From Kalmusia sp. IMI 367209 (Eukaryota > Ascomycota > Dothideomycetes > Pleosporales > Didymosphaeriaceae): a stretch of DNA of 64,000 bases. The notes under the pieces were generated by a model. That model saw only the letters and a program-made list of their open reading frames with translations. It was not told the origin of the DNA and did not search any database. Where the stretch lies: NCBI GenBank assembly GCA_027946365.1, contig JAPEUQ010000007.1, positions 1,054,001 through 1,118,000 on the forward strand, written 5' to 3'. The position numbers and the translations under genes are program-made. Positions 11,834-23,566 of this stretch are shown piece after piece (position 1 is the stretch's first letter; each line of letters begins with the position of its first letter).

Positions 11834-14625
11834 TCACGCTTCGCCAGCCTTCCTCCAGATGCCAGATACCCGAGCCAGGACGTGGCCCTTCCCGAGCGTG
11901 TCGATCCAGGACCCAGCGAGGCCAACAAACTCCCACACGGTCCCATCGCCACGATTCGGCGGCTCGTTGACCACATGCACCAAGCCCTGAGGTTCTTTGC
12001 CTTCCCACTGCTTCCACCGCAGTCTCTCCGTCTGCTGCCCGTCAATCTGGTCGAAGAACGTCAATCCGGCGATATACCCTGAGCCCGGGACATATGCGAC
12101 CTCAATCTTCGTAATGTCGACGCTGCCGAGGTCGAGGGCCTTGAAGTCCAAGACATCGTCGTTACCGCCATGGAGGTGGCCGAGATGGTGGTTGCAGCCG
12201 TCATGCTCCGCCTCGCTAGGGTTGTCGTGGATGCGAGCAAGGCCGATGGCTCCGATGGCATTCTCGGCCTGCTTGAGCCCCGTGGTGGAGATCCAGCTTT
12301 TGAACGATGAGAGACTGTAGCGGTGGAGCGCGATGCGGCGGAGCGGGTTCGCACCTTTGGCCCCTCGAGGCTCGGTGAGCTCTAGGGTGCTGAAATCCTC
12401 ATATTTGGCGCCCATCCCATACTTCTGGTGGAAGTCGTCGCCTTTTGCTTTGATGTCGCCCACCATGTCTGACTCGAACCACATGTTGTCCTCGCGTACG
12501 AAGGCTGCGGTCTTCAGATACGCTCCGTCGGTTGATAGATCCGAGACGACGCTGTTGTGGATTGGGATGGGTAGTCGCTCTTTGAGGACTTCTGGATACG
12601 CGTAGTTGGGGCGCTTCATACGCGTGGATTTCGTCTTCGCGTCGTATTGAGCGTATGCCAGATGCGGGTGGTCAACGAGCCGGGAAGCCTCCTCTGTGAT
12701 CAAAGTCATTGCCTCGCGGCATAGCAGTCGAGCTTCGTTCAGAGCCACAGGTTCAGGTGGAATGGGGTCCTGACGAGCATTGGTTTCCAGGAGATTCCAG
12801 CCGAATGCTAATGTAAGCGATGATAAGCGCGTGTCTACAACGTATCCTGGAGCTACTCACCACCTTCGTCGACTGCAAATGTGAACGCGCGCTCGATTCC
12901 GAGTGCGTCTGTAGTCTTGGTCTGGCAGGGAGAGTTATCTGCAGAGATTGGACTGACGAGGAGAGACTGTTTTGCGGCATCTTTGGTGAGAAGAGGTGAA
13001 AGATTCTTGTTCACCGGAGCGGTGCTGCTGACCCTGTCATTGCCATTAGCATATGCACGCTATCACCTCGTACAATATCAAAGTTTGAAGACACAATGCG
13101 GATCGAATTGATCCAACACAGAGAAGGAATCCCTCATGACTTACGCTGCTTTGGGTAAAATCTTCTTTGGGCCCTTTCGCATCTTGTATTGAGATGGATT
13201 CTGTAGCACTGCAGCAAGTTAGCACATCATGCCAGTCTCCGGCCATCAATTCGACTCACTCTCGCCGATCCGCTTCCAGAGCTTCTTGTAGTTCATCAGC
13301 GCGTCAAATAGCTCCGCCGTGAGCAGTGTACAGGGAACGTAGTTTAGCACAATAACAGGCTCCTCGTACATCTCTTTCCCGCTCTTATTATTCTCCCCGC
13401 CTTTCTGGTTCCTCGGATCGCTTTCCCATTTCCGCCTCTCTTCTAATAATCGATTCCATTTCCACGATTGGAACGACCGCAGCGACGTATATCTTGTCAG
13501 AATAGCTTGCGTCCGAGCACTGGAGCGCGCCACCATCGAAGGGAATGCATTGGCAACAGCCACAACGCTCTGGATCGTCCATGGCACCGTAGGTTTCTTG
13601 ATCTCGCCGCCTCCAACCCAATTGACCGATATTGATATCTCCGTGTTCCTTAATGCTTCACTGTGCTCCTTCGCCACGGCCTCACTGGCGCCAATTTCCA
13701 GCGTAGGAGGCCCGACGGCAAGTTGCACGTCGACAGCCTGCTTGACGGAGCGGAATTTGCTTTTGTCATTCAACTTGATGGAGATGACTGCGTTGAACTC
13801 GCCCCCCTCTGTGAAGCCAGAGATGAAACTGTCACCGTACACTTCGGTGAAGCGATCTAACGGTAGACCAGGGATGTCTTGGAAGTCCATCTCCTCGGTG
13901 GGGGACTGGGCGTCATTATTTACGATCACACTGACTACGTAGTTTAATTCGCTGTCGAGGACTTTGTTTTCATTGACAAAAGACGCGTTGCCGTTCCCAT
14001 GAATTGTTCCATACTTTATACTAAGGCTAGTACTTATGTCTAAGCTATGTTAGTGAAGGAACATTCAAAATAAATGGAGATTGTGCACGTACTGAGCGCG
14101 TCCATGATGTCGCTGACATTTTCGATTGCGCGCGTCGAGTACGTTACGCTTTGGCTAGTTATCGGCGCGGGGCCGGCTGGTATCTGGAATGGGGGTTCTC
14201 CGCTAGGGGCAGTGATCACTTCCATTGCTCCATTCTGAACACCTGGTGTGGGAGATGGAGATGGCGTTGCTGCTCTGGGGATCTTTGACGATGGATCTTC
14301 ATTGGTGGATACAGCGGAAGTATCGCTGAGAGGTGCTCTAATAACGACAGAGGTATCTGGTGTGACCTGCGGAGTTGGAGGTATGCTCCCAATAGCAGCT
14401 GAAGGAATGTTGAGATCGCCGTTGACTTGCCTAGAGGTAAGAGGACACGAATTAGTAAAGTGTCATGACGAAGTCAGAAGATGCTCTGATAGTGCAAATC
14501 GACCTTTAGAACGCCAGTCTTACTCACTTGGTAATCTCTTTCGATTCCGATTTTATTCGGACTGCGTTTTCTAACCGAATCTCCTGTGTGTACGTATTGA
14601 AGCCTTGTCCCAATACGCATTGCAT
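11834..14625 (-). CDS. Large MACPF-like fungal protein, 5' end with a frame conflict
   Basis: Exons on the minus strand are 14625-14528, 14430-14093, 14039-13260, 13208-13145, 13033-12861 and 12807-11834, giving 808 aa. Introns are 51-111 bp and all phases close. The middle region carries YGDSFISGFTEGG. This matches the spacing of the MACPF/CDC signature (Y-G, two residues, an aromatic, six residues, G-G), so a MACPF-related fold is inferred. The flanking FTEV and EFNAVISIK segments fit a beta/alpha core. The C-terminal 200 residues are rich in W and G (for example WKQWEGKEPQG, GLAGSWIDTLG) and may be a separate beta-rich domain. There is no signal peptide. A second upstream ATG at 14650 opens a frame that looks like the natural N terminus but is shifted by one base relative to the rest; the shift falls near the CCC run at 14609-14611. 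The call used here starts at the in-frame ATG 14625. Function is unknown; lytic activity cannot be claimed. Confidence 0.7.
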
Positions 14626-14650
14626 TCGAATATGGAGCCGTGAGCGACAT

Positions 14651-16938
14651 GGCTGCGATCTACAGTCCCAGAACACTATTTGGTTACAATTCGTCGTTCG
14701 TATGGTGTATTCCCGGGTACCTCGAGAGACCAGGTGTGTGCAAACTTTGCTTTTATTAAAACACTATAATAACACTCTTAAGATTGGCTTCAAGCGGTTG
14801 CCGGAATAGGATTTGGCTTTGAAAAGGGACTCAAGGGCGGATCTCGAGTTGTAACACGAGGCCTATGAAGGAAAAAGAAATGAAGAGCTCAGACGCCAAA
14901 AGTATATTATTATACCAGGCAAATGCCCAGCCCGATCGTAGATAATAGCACAACCCTCTTCAAGGCAATCGACCACCCCTGCCGTAAGGTGCTGTGCCTC
15001 ATGCTGATGCTCTGCGTTACCTGGCGACTCTCATCTCCGTTTTTACCAGGTTCACGCATCACATGGCCATCGCTAAAAGCCTTCGATGCTGGCATCAGCT
15101 TGCTTCGCGGCGCCAAAAAGCATGAACATGGCGATAGCCTCGTGTTTCGTAGGTCGACAACTAGTGTTCGCATTTCCCACCCCTGTGTATGAGCTACGGC
15201 GTAGTTGGGCGTTTGTGAGGCGCAGCTGAGCTGTGCACATCGGCGCGATGTACATAGTTGGCCTCGGATTAGTACATGCTCGCAACAATACAACACTACT
15301 TTGGTGCCTAGCTTATTCGGCCTCCAGCCACGAGGACAGGTATTGGGGCTTTAGGCTCAGCTATGAGAGAGAGACCGTAAGAATAGGGTTCGGTGGAGCG
15401 AAGAACGAGAGAAATCTAGTGCGCAAATGACACGTGGGAGCCTTGTTCGGAGCTGAATACTAAATGCTGACGAGAAGAGAAGGTATCACAACGTGATTGG
15501 TGTGGGGGCCAGCAAGCAGGGCGACCTAATATAGCTAGATGATCACTGAGCTACCAATGAGTACAGTCGTAGTCAAATAGTGTGGTGAATCAATACCATG
15601 TTCAAGCACTCTAGAAGTTATACTTTCGAAATATGTATTAAGATCTTTCGGGTCTACTTTAAATGACTATCGATTATCGCTTACATACAGTAGAAATCGA
15701 GTATCCGAATCATAATCATGAGATGTGTGCTAACTTGAGTGAAAAAGTACGACCGGATCCAAAGTATGTGGGCATCATCGCCGTTCAAGAATGCCTTTAG
15801 CATGTGCTCCATTTAACGCCAAATAATTGCCGACAGCTCATATTGCAAGAATGGTCATGCATTTTGCAATCCTTGTTGTACGCTTCGCTCTTCTACTCAG
15901 GGTTCCCAATCCCCTGATAACCGTTACTCCAGATTGTCTCTATCGTTTGCGCCTCATGGATTCCGTTCCAGAATACGACCGATGCCTTCTTCGGATCCTG
16001 TCTGCCTGCTATCTAGCCTGAAGCATCGAGTCCCATAGCTCTCGGGCTGCATTGTTCTCAATTTAATTGTTTTCACGAGTAACATCGTTGTTGAAATTTA
16101 TGTGAACACTGGCGGTCGAGGTAAATTAGCTGTAAGTGGAAGAGGCTCGAGTAGGGGCGTTCTGAGCCTCGTGTGTTCGATAGTGGTTGACGTGCTACCA
16201 AGGAAGTACTTCCGTGTTTCGTTGCTTGCAGATGCTATTGTGAGGGTAATAATTTCCTCATGTCGGAGGCGCTGGACGGGAGATAGCATTGTGATTGATG
16301 TGCCGAACAGTCTAGACAGACGTTTCCGTAGGTCAAAGGTCAAATGATTCTTTGGCTACAGGTAGACGGTAGCGGAGTAGTCTTGGGTAGAAAATCTCAA
16401 GCGTTGTAGTTCGTAATGTTATTGTGGTCGCTATCTGAAGGCGATGTCGCGATGGCTAGATGCAATAGTATGAGAATGTGATCGGAAATCTTTGTATGTG
16501 CTGATGTTGCTGAGAGATAAGACGGCACTACAAACATCCTCCTGCTTTATATGCCACTTCTGAGTCACTTGTGCCATGAAGGCAATGGCCGAGAGTCGTC
16601 CGAGTGCGCCGTACGTGATGGCAATAGAAAAATGGTGAGCGCCGCATACCCGGTAACTCCGTGCCGACGAGCCTGGGAGACCACAAGACCCTGCATACGT
16701 CACTTCTAGAAGCCATCAAAAACAGTAATCAGGACACCACGATTACAGAGCGCAGCGATCGAATTGCTGTGACTCAAGGTCATTCTATGCGTTCTGTAGT
16801 TCGTAATATCGACTCGTGTCGCCGTTACCCAGATGTACCAAATGAAACCATCAGCCAACAACACCACGCTAACACCTAGCAACACCTACGCTAAATCATC
16901 ACATATCCAAACGCCTCTGATTCTATCTTCTTGTCACC
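14651..16938. other. Gene-poor region, 2.3 kb
   Basis: Upstream of the MACPF-like gene and downstream of the carbonic anhydrase. Partly AT-rich (15430-16100). No domain, transposon terminal repeat or RNA gene was recognised. Confidence 0.45.
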
Positions 16939-17889
16939 TTAGCTCGGGCTCCATAAGCCGTTACCCTTCTTTCCAACAGCTTCCTCCAGCACACGTAGCT
17001 GTCCTGCGCCAATGTCGTAGATCATACCGTGCAGCGTGAGGCCGCGCTCGGAGGCGGCCTTCTTCACAGCGGGATGTTGTTTAAGCACGTCGATGGCTTG
17101 GTGGACGTTGAGTTCTGCGACGCGTAGGGCTCGGGCATCATCGTTGGGCAGCTTTTCTAGCTCGGCTCTATTCTTGCGCCGGAGCCTGGCGGAGGGTTAG
17201 CGTAGCTGTCCTTCAACGCTAGAACATGCGTTCGTGCGGACTGCAGCGTCAGACGTACTCTCGCACGGGGTGCAGCCATGTGTTGAGGGTGGTCCCCAGA
17301 TCGGCGTCGCTGAGGGCTGCGTTCGCCCCTCCGCACTTTGTATGCCCGCACACGACGATCTTCTTCACTTGCAAATGCACGACGGCGTATTCGACAACCG
17401 AGGCCGCGCTCACGTCGTCCGGATGGACGCAGTTGGCGATATTGCGGTGCACGAAGATGTCGCCGGGCCTGCAGTCGCAGACGGTCGTCTCGGGGACACG
17501 GCTGTCAGCGCACCCTACCCACAGGATCTCAGGCCACTGGCCTTTGGTAAGGTCGACGAAGGCATTCGGATTTGCCTCGGAGGTTTTCTGCGCAAACACG
17601 CGATTTCCGGCAACGATGCGGTCGATTGGGTCTAAAATCAGGTGAGGTGTGCAGTTAGCTATGGGTGCACCCCTGGACGGATGCCTTGGCCTGGGGATTT
17701 ACAGTGGGGATCTGGTTGAGCGACGGCAGCGGGCCGTGTGGAGATATAAGAAGGACGCAAAGGCCTCTTGAGTGCTGCGCTTCTCCTCACGGCCGCCGTA
17801 AATCGAATGTGCATCGCATCGTTCAATGATGTTTTTGAAGGTGCTCGAGCGGAACGCGGGGGAGACTGCTTACCTGCTGCAACCGTCAT
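16939..17889 (-). CDS. Beta-class carbonic anhydrase
   Basis: Zinc enzyme interconverting CO2 and bicarbonate. Exons 17889-17703, 17631-17259 and 17185-16939 give 268 aa; introns 17632-17702 and 17186-17258 are 71-73 bp. The beta-class zinc ligands are clear: CADSR (Cys about 103, with the Asp-Arg dyad) and CGHTKCGG (His about 159, Cys about 162). The enzyme core starts at PIDRIVAGNRVF and ends in the conserved YDIGAGQLRVLE. The first exon encodes an Arg/Ala/Ser-rich, acid-poor segment (AAVRRSAALKRPLRPS), which looks like a mitochondrial presequence. Two in-frame starts exist, ATG 17889 and ATG 17814; the second begins right at the presequence-like stretch. Fungal beta-anhydrases commonly have cytosolic and mitochondrial forms, and this copy looks mitochondrial. 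Confidence 0.93.
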
Positions 17890-19914
17890 CCTGAGGATAG
17901 CGCGTAGGTCTATGCTTTTCCTCCTCGTGTGGCCTGAGCGCGTCGCTGTCGTTTATTTAAGTAACGATAGAGGTTATATTCAACGATGATCAATGTTTAT
18001 GAGAATGGGAAAAGAGATGGGACGACCGGATGTGGTCAGAGGTGGTGTCACTCGGCGGCTGACAGGCGGTGGAGCTGCATGCCCGGGTGCATGTTCTCAC
18101 ACTGCTATCTATGGACGCCAAACTTGGATTGTTGCGTCGCTCCTGCCCAGCCTATTCGTCTGAAGCAGCAGGAGACGTGCCTTGTACCTGCATGACGCTC
18201 TTATCGCTGCCTCTATGAGCTCTGGGAGCTCACGTCCCATCGAAGGGGCCGAATTGGCTTCTTCACCACGCTCCTCTCCGCGTGTAGAGCGTCAGAGAAG
18301 CCCACGCTCGCCGAATGCCGCTGCAAAAGCAACCAAGTACTGTCCTAGTAAGATCCTGTGTCCGACATGGGTATCGCGGCCCTGTACCACCTTGGCGTCC
18401 ATCACCCCGCCTGCTGAGTCTCACGGCGTTGTTCTTTGACGCTCTTCCGCTCTCCCGAGTTACAGCCCAGAAGGCGCAGTCTCGTCGACTCTCGACCTCC
18501 ACATGCAATTTTGCGGGCTTGGTGTTGGATGAAAACGGCGGACTCTGTTCGGTGCATGCCGGCGGTGACAGGGGCGGAAGCGAGCAGCAACAAACGATGT
18601 CCGATATGGCCTTGGAATGCTCAGGTGGCAGCAGGAGATCGTTCATAAAGGCCACCGTAATCGTGCTCTCCGTTTCCTGCCGAGTCGATCTTCGTGTTGG
18701 AAAAGGCAATGCCAACCTCAATCAACGTTGTCGTGAAACCCAACGCGGCTTGGCGGAGCATGCAGTGTCGTACCTTCCGTCTACGATGCATCACAACGAA
18801 CGAAAAGAAAGCTTGGAAGGACGCCGAGCAATCAGCGGACACGTGATCAAGAGCTTTCAGGCCGGAGTCTGATTTCGCAAGTCGCCATGTCATCCTCTCG
18901 TTTCCATCACCTTCTTCTCCGTTTGTCGCATCAACATCCGTCGCAAGCAAGTGGCTCCTTTTAGCCTTTTTGCTTCATTATTTGCCTACGGTTATATGAT
19001 AGTCGCTACCTGGAAATTTACAAGTCGCTTGTGAACTCTTGGAGAGACCATCGCAATGACTGCCGCGAACGCATTCACGGGCAGGGCTACCAAGGGCAAT
19101 ATTATGACAGTCTTCCGGGAACAGATGTTGCAATCGAGACATGCTCATTATTTCTGTTTTGGAGGTTGGAAGGAGTTCGATAACAGGAATACAGTTCCTG
19201 TGCCGAGAAGGCTGTTGTCGATGTCATCGAAGCCTCATGAGGTCACCAAGGATTTGAAGTCTGAGCCATTGCTTCTACACCCCCTCACAGCCGTAGACCT
19301 TCCGACACACGACAGTCCCGCTCTAAGAATTCAATGATACTCCATACGTCTGGTAAATACTGATCATGTTTCTAGGTGAGATCTTCGTAATGAATCGAAA
19401 TTCATTTTCGATTTACCCTGACTGGTGACTTGTCATTTAAAACGGAGAAAAATTACTTAACAACCAAAAATGGAAGCGTCTGAAGCGCGACCGCGTGCAA
19501 TTCGGATCCGAACGAACACGAGCGAAGGGCTAGTATCACGGTGATCTGTCGCGCGAATCAATCAGGGTTCAAAGAGAGACTAAACGCATCTTTGAGCATG
19601 GGGCAATTAACGAGCAAGTGAGATGCTGCCTAAGGCGCCGGTGTGAGATTTGACTAGGATGAGAGACGATCGGGAAGTTCGTCGCATCAAATCTCTACCG
19701 TACTACCAGGGGTGCTTCCAGAACGAACCGGCAATTCGATGCTGTCCCGACTAGCGCATTACAGGAAGGCTTCTGTGGTAGTATTCTAGAAGCATTAGCA
19801 TGCATATGGCTTTATCTCCTGTTCATCAAGCGCTATCTCGCCAATGCTTGTCGCATTTCTGAGCAAGGGACGAACCATGGTTCGCCGCCAGCGCATGCGC
19901 GGTCCCGACCTCCG
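17890..19914. other. Divergent intergenic region, 2.0 kb, no gene supported
   Basis: Between carbonic anhydrase (-) and the glycosyltransferase (+). A 93-codon open frame at 19056-19337 starts in a fair context but has no recognisable features. Frames around 18260-18870 overlap on both strands. Confidence 0.45.
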
Positions 19915-21543
19915 ATGATGCTGTCATGCTCACCCCGCATCAGAGCCCCATCCATGTTCATCACCATGTTGCTTCTTCCTAGACGTCAGCTTATAGTTGT
20001 CCCCATAGCCGTAGTATTTGGTTTCTTCACGGCGTATATCGGGTTTCGAAATGGGCTCCCTCATACAGTCTTCGGATCTCGTTATGACGTTGGGGGCGGA
20101 TATAATGCGCTCGGGCGCCTGAGGCGTACGTAACGCTCGGAGACAAGTGAAATGCTTCTTCGTCATGAGAAAAAGACTTCTATTTCAGCCGAGACATATA
20201 CAGCACCTACTCCACTTTTCTTTTAACTTACGCTGACTTTGTGCCTGCTGGTCTAGCGTTGAATACGACCGCGCAACCTGAATCAGAGAGTGGGGAGGCT
20301 GGGAAGGACCAAGAGATCGTACCAGATGGGCTAAAGATTAAGGATCTTGCTGTTGCTGTTGAGAATGGTACGCTCGGAGTAAGTCGCAGGTGGAAGTGTG
20401 TAGTAAAAGTGCTTTTCCCGAAGTGCTCTTGCACAGCATAGCTAATCCTTGTAGTTTGGCAGGATATTTGTTCTCGATCCTTCACGTCGCAGTGAACAAA
20501 AAGATGCAATGGTATTGGCCTCCGTGTTCAGTAAGCTGCAGCTGGAATGGGTTGGTGACTTATCGGATCGTGAGGTAAGATTCATGGCAAATGGGCACAA
20601 TGCACGATCACATGCTCATGTAGAGGTAGGATGAGAGTACAATACCTCCCTCAAATGAGGAACCAGAATCGCGAAAATCGGCGCGAGGCAATTCGAGAGC
20701 GAACTTGAACGCCATCCGCGCCACAGTCGAACAGGATATCTCGTCCGCCCTCATCCTAGAAAGTGATCTTGATTGGGATATACAACTGAAAGAACAGATG
20801 CATACATTTGCTCTGTCGGCGCGAACACTAACTCAACCACTTGCAGTAAAAGACAGACCCGAGTACGCCTCGTTTCCCTCATCCTACAGCTCTACTAACG
20901 ATTTACAATCAGACCTATATACGCCGATGCATCCTTCCCCGACCCATCATCTCACAATGAGATGATTGAAATTCCCTATGAAGACCGCCCCGCCACAATC
21001 CTTCCTTCGGGTTCAGCATACGGTGATAATTGGGACATCCTCTGGCTCGGTCACTGTAACATGAAGATCCCTACTCCGGAGACTTCTATGCATCCTAAGG
21101 GCCGATTGGTACTCACTCCGGATCCTTCCGTCGCTCTTCATGACGTTATTAGTATCAACGGCGGAGCTGATCCCCAGAGAGAGAATTACACTGAGCATAC
21201 ACGACTGTACCACCACGCTTATGCCCCAGAATGCAGCCTCGCATACGCAGTATCTCAGCGTGGAGCACGTCGCATTCTTCATGAGCACTCAACCCGAAGT
21301 CCTACTTCGCAGTTCGATATCGTGCTGCGGGAATTGTGCGATGGGATACAAGAGGAGGAGCCGAAGTTAACATGCTTGACTACGCAGCCTAGTTTGTTCT
21401 CGCGATGGCGGATGAAAGGTGACTTGGAGAAAGGAGGAGCTAAGAAGTGGGGCAGTGAACATATACGGTTGAGTGTCAGAATGAACATGGGAAAATTCTT
21501 TAAGGGAGGCAACAATGAGTGGAATGATCAATATCCTGATTGA
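19915..21543 (+). CDS. Glycosyltransferase family 25-like type II membrane protein
   Basis: Probable Golgi-type sugar transferase of the LPS-glycosyltransferase (GT25-like) group found widely in fungi. Exons 19915-20125, 20257-20378, 20455-20574, 20630-20862 and 20913-21543 give 438 aa; the introns are 131, 76, 55 and 50 bp and all phases close. A short N-terminal tail is followed by a single membrane anchor (about residues 27-44, IVVPIAVVFGFFTAYIGF), then a luminal domain. Family landmarks are RIFVLDPSRR near the domain start, RANLNAIRATVE followed by ALILESDLDWD (the DxD-like acidic motif), and DNWDILWLGHC. Met 19954 and Met 19966 are alternative in-frame starts closer to the anchor. The first intron is long for this window, so a missed micro-exon is possible. 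The acceptor substrate is unknown. Confidence 0.85.
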
Positions 21544-21981
21544 CTAGAAATAATTGTTCAGTATTGGAGCACACAAATATGTCAATGTTTTCACAACAGA
21601 TCTTCAAGCTCAAATAGACACACGATCGATTCTCACGCTACTACAGGACATCCTCTTCCTCGGCGTCTACATCTTTTGTCAGGGGCTTCACGGCAGTTAC
21701 GGAAACCTTCAGTACAACGCCTTCCAGATGCCCAACCACTTGATTCCTTCCTCACTGCTTCACGATGCAACAATTACTTCCCGCTTTTTTTCTCAGATAA
21801 GAAGGAGCACTTCTTGGCGAAGCCCTAACATATGTCAGCACTGTTACTAATGTAATGTAGCGATCCACGCACTTACTTTTGTAGACAGTCCATATCCAAA
21901 AATACCTTTACAACCTCAGTCGAGAAGAAAGTCTTGTGTCAAAGGTACCAATGACCATTTTCTGTACCAAAATCCTTCAGT

Positions 21982-23027
21982 ATGTCAAAAACGCCGAAAA
22001 GAAATCTAGAATTCATTTTTTCTTCTCAACCAGCGGAGCCCGTCTCGATGGATTCGCGGCGCAGAGCTCATTCCCATGCAGCCAGGCAAGCTCATAAAAA
22101 GACAAGAATAGCACGCACTGCGGAGTACAAAGCTCGCAACACAGCCCTAGCTCCGGTTGATGGCCAGGGAGCTGCCGAACTTGACCGCTTACCCACGGGT
22201 AGTATATTCGGGGTCGAACAAGGGTTCGTACCTGATCCGAGGAGTTTGTTGGCTGGAGATCGACGCGATCCTTTCGATAGTCTGTCAATAAAGGTCAAGC
22301 GTATTGAGTGGTTTTTGTTGGATCACTGTGAGTTTCTTCGTTGCTCTGGCAGATTCTTGTACTCACTATCGGCTGTCCCATCTGCCATCTTGTCTAAGCA
22401 TTCGCTCAATCTTCACTCCTAGATTTGTTCTAACTTTATCATTCTAATCATCTTAATAGACGTGCGAATCGTCGTACCTTCTCTGAATAGCGAATGCAAA
22501 TCACTGAAGAGCATTGAAAATGGCACTGAACGCATGATCCAAGAGTGGGTACGCTTTGCACTCGTAGACGCCGGTTTCATGCAGGGAATCATCCTCCCTG
22601 CATGCCGGGATTTGGACGACAAAAACTACCATCGACAGCACTACAGAGAGCTTGCTGCAGGGTATAAGATATCATGCGTCCGAGCCGTGATTGATGCTAT
22701 CAATAGCGAGAACTTAGACAGAGATTCTGCTTTTGCAAAGGTCTTTACATTGGCCTGTGATGAGGTGAGATGAGATGAGACTTGAGATCGCGGGAGTGAG
22801 TGGTTGCTGACGAATGTTCGATGTAGATCTGGCTAGATGATATGGATATGTTTCAACGACATGTGCAAGGAGCGATTCGCATGATAAACCTTGATGGTGG
22901 GCCTCAGACCCTTGGCTTGAATGGATATTTGGAGAGTCTTTTCTGCATTGTTGTGGATAAGGAAGAGGCGTTGCGTCTAGGTCATAAACCTTGTGCTAGT
23001 TTGAGTAAAGGAACTGTGGAGCTTTAG
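21982..23027 (+). CDS. Fungal-specific transcription-factor-domain protein without a zinc cluster
   Basis: Exons 21982-22327, 22460-22764 and 22827-23027, 283 aa; introns 132 and 62 bp. The basic N-terminal patch SRRRAHSHAARQAHKKTRI matches the short RxHxxRxxH segment that opens many fungal regulator-like proteins of the fungal transcription factor domain 2/DUF3468 group. The rest follows the same pattern: an FxPFxSL-type segment (DPFDSLSIKVKRIEWFLLDHY), a helical core, then AIRMINLDGGPQTLGLNGYL. No Cys6 binuclear cluster is present, so direct DNA binding is doubtful. Members are often annotated as hypothetical. It lies 438 bp downstream of the glycosyltransferase on the same strand, with no evidence of a functional link. 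Confidence 0.75.
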
Positions 23028-23566
23028 TGTCATCCCCCTTGTATCCAGGTGTACATCAAACCGAAATCAGATGCCAAAGCGTAGGCATCGTTACCACAGC
23101 TTACTAGTAGATAGGATAAAAACCTTTTACTACCTTATAAACAATCTTCTGTGGCATTTTTGACAAGGGCTGATTCTTGCTTTATCTACTATTTTTAACA
23201 TATCCTGGAATACCTTTTGGTTCAGAGCCTTTACTAGAATGTAGGTTGCATACTCTATGGCTCTCTTAGCCGCCAAGACTTGCTCCTTCCAAATTCGGAC
23301 ATTCGGGTGCATCAGATATCTATGGATCCTCAAAAGTCTCATCTGAATTTGTCAGATACGAATTGGATTTCTAAGAATGACGGATTGTCCTTTTGTTGTA
23401 TCCGTTCTCATCTTTCCCTGGTGAGTATTTAGTCAAGCCCAGTCCAGTGGTCCTGTCAGTCGGACAGCACTTGGACAGCGAAGAGATCGTGTGCGAGCAT
23501 CTACTCTTCAGAACCACTTAGACGTATTCTTCCGTTTTAACGATATTCCAATTATCTTCCGAAGTC
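23028..23566. other. Short AT-rich spacer
   Basis: Contains a 70-codon minus-strand open frame (23130-23342) with a C-x2-C ending, AT-rich and without start context. It may be a relic, but nothing supports a gene. Confidence 0.4.

Noticed and set aside
16102..16347. Frames of 81 codons open on both strands over the same bases
   Set aside because: Mirror-image openness is typical of composition, not coding; no domain signature.
18263..18872. Overlapping 152- and 185-codon frames on opposite strands
   Set aside because: No recognisable motif or splice pattern; composition biased to Arg/Ser.
19056..19337. 93-codon frame with a fair start context upstream of the glycosyltransferase
   Set aside because: No family resemblance and no supporting splice sites; could be chance.
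21620..21840. Minus-strand segment reading like a conserved C terminus (TAVKPLTKDVDAEEEDVL)
   Set aside because: The frame is closed by a stop 14 codons upstream of the good stretch and no exon could be joined convincingly.
23130..23342. 70-codon minus-strand frame with a C-x2-C ending, possibly a transposon relic
   Set aside because: AT-rich, no start context, no recognised motif or terminal repeats; too little to call.
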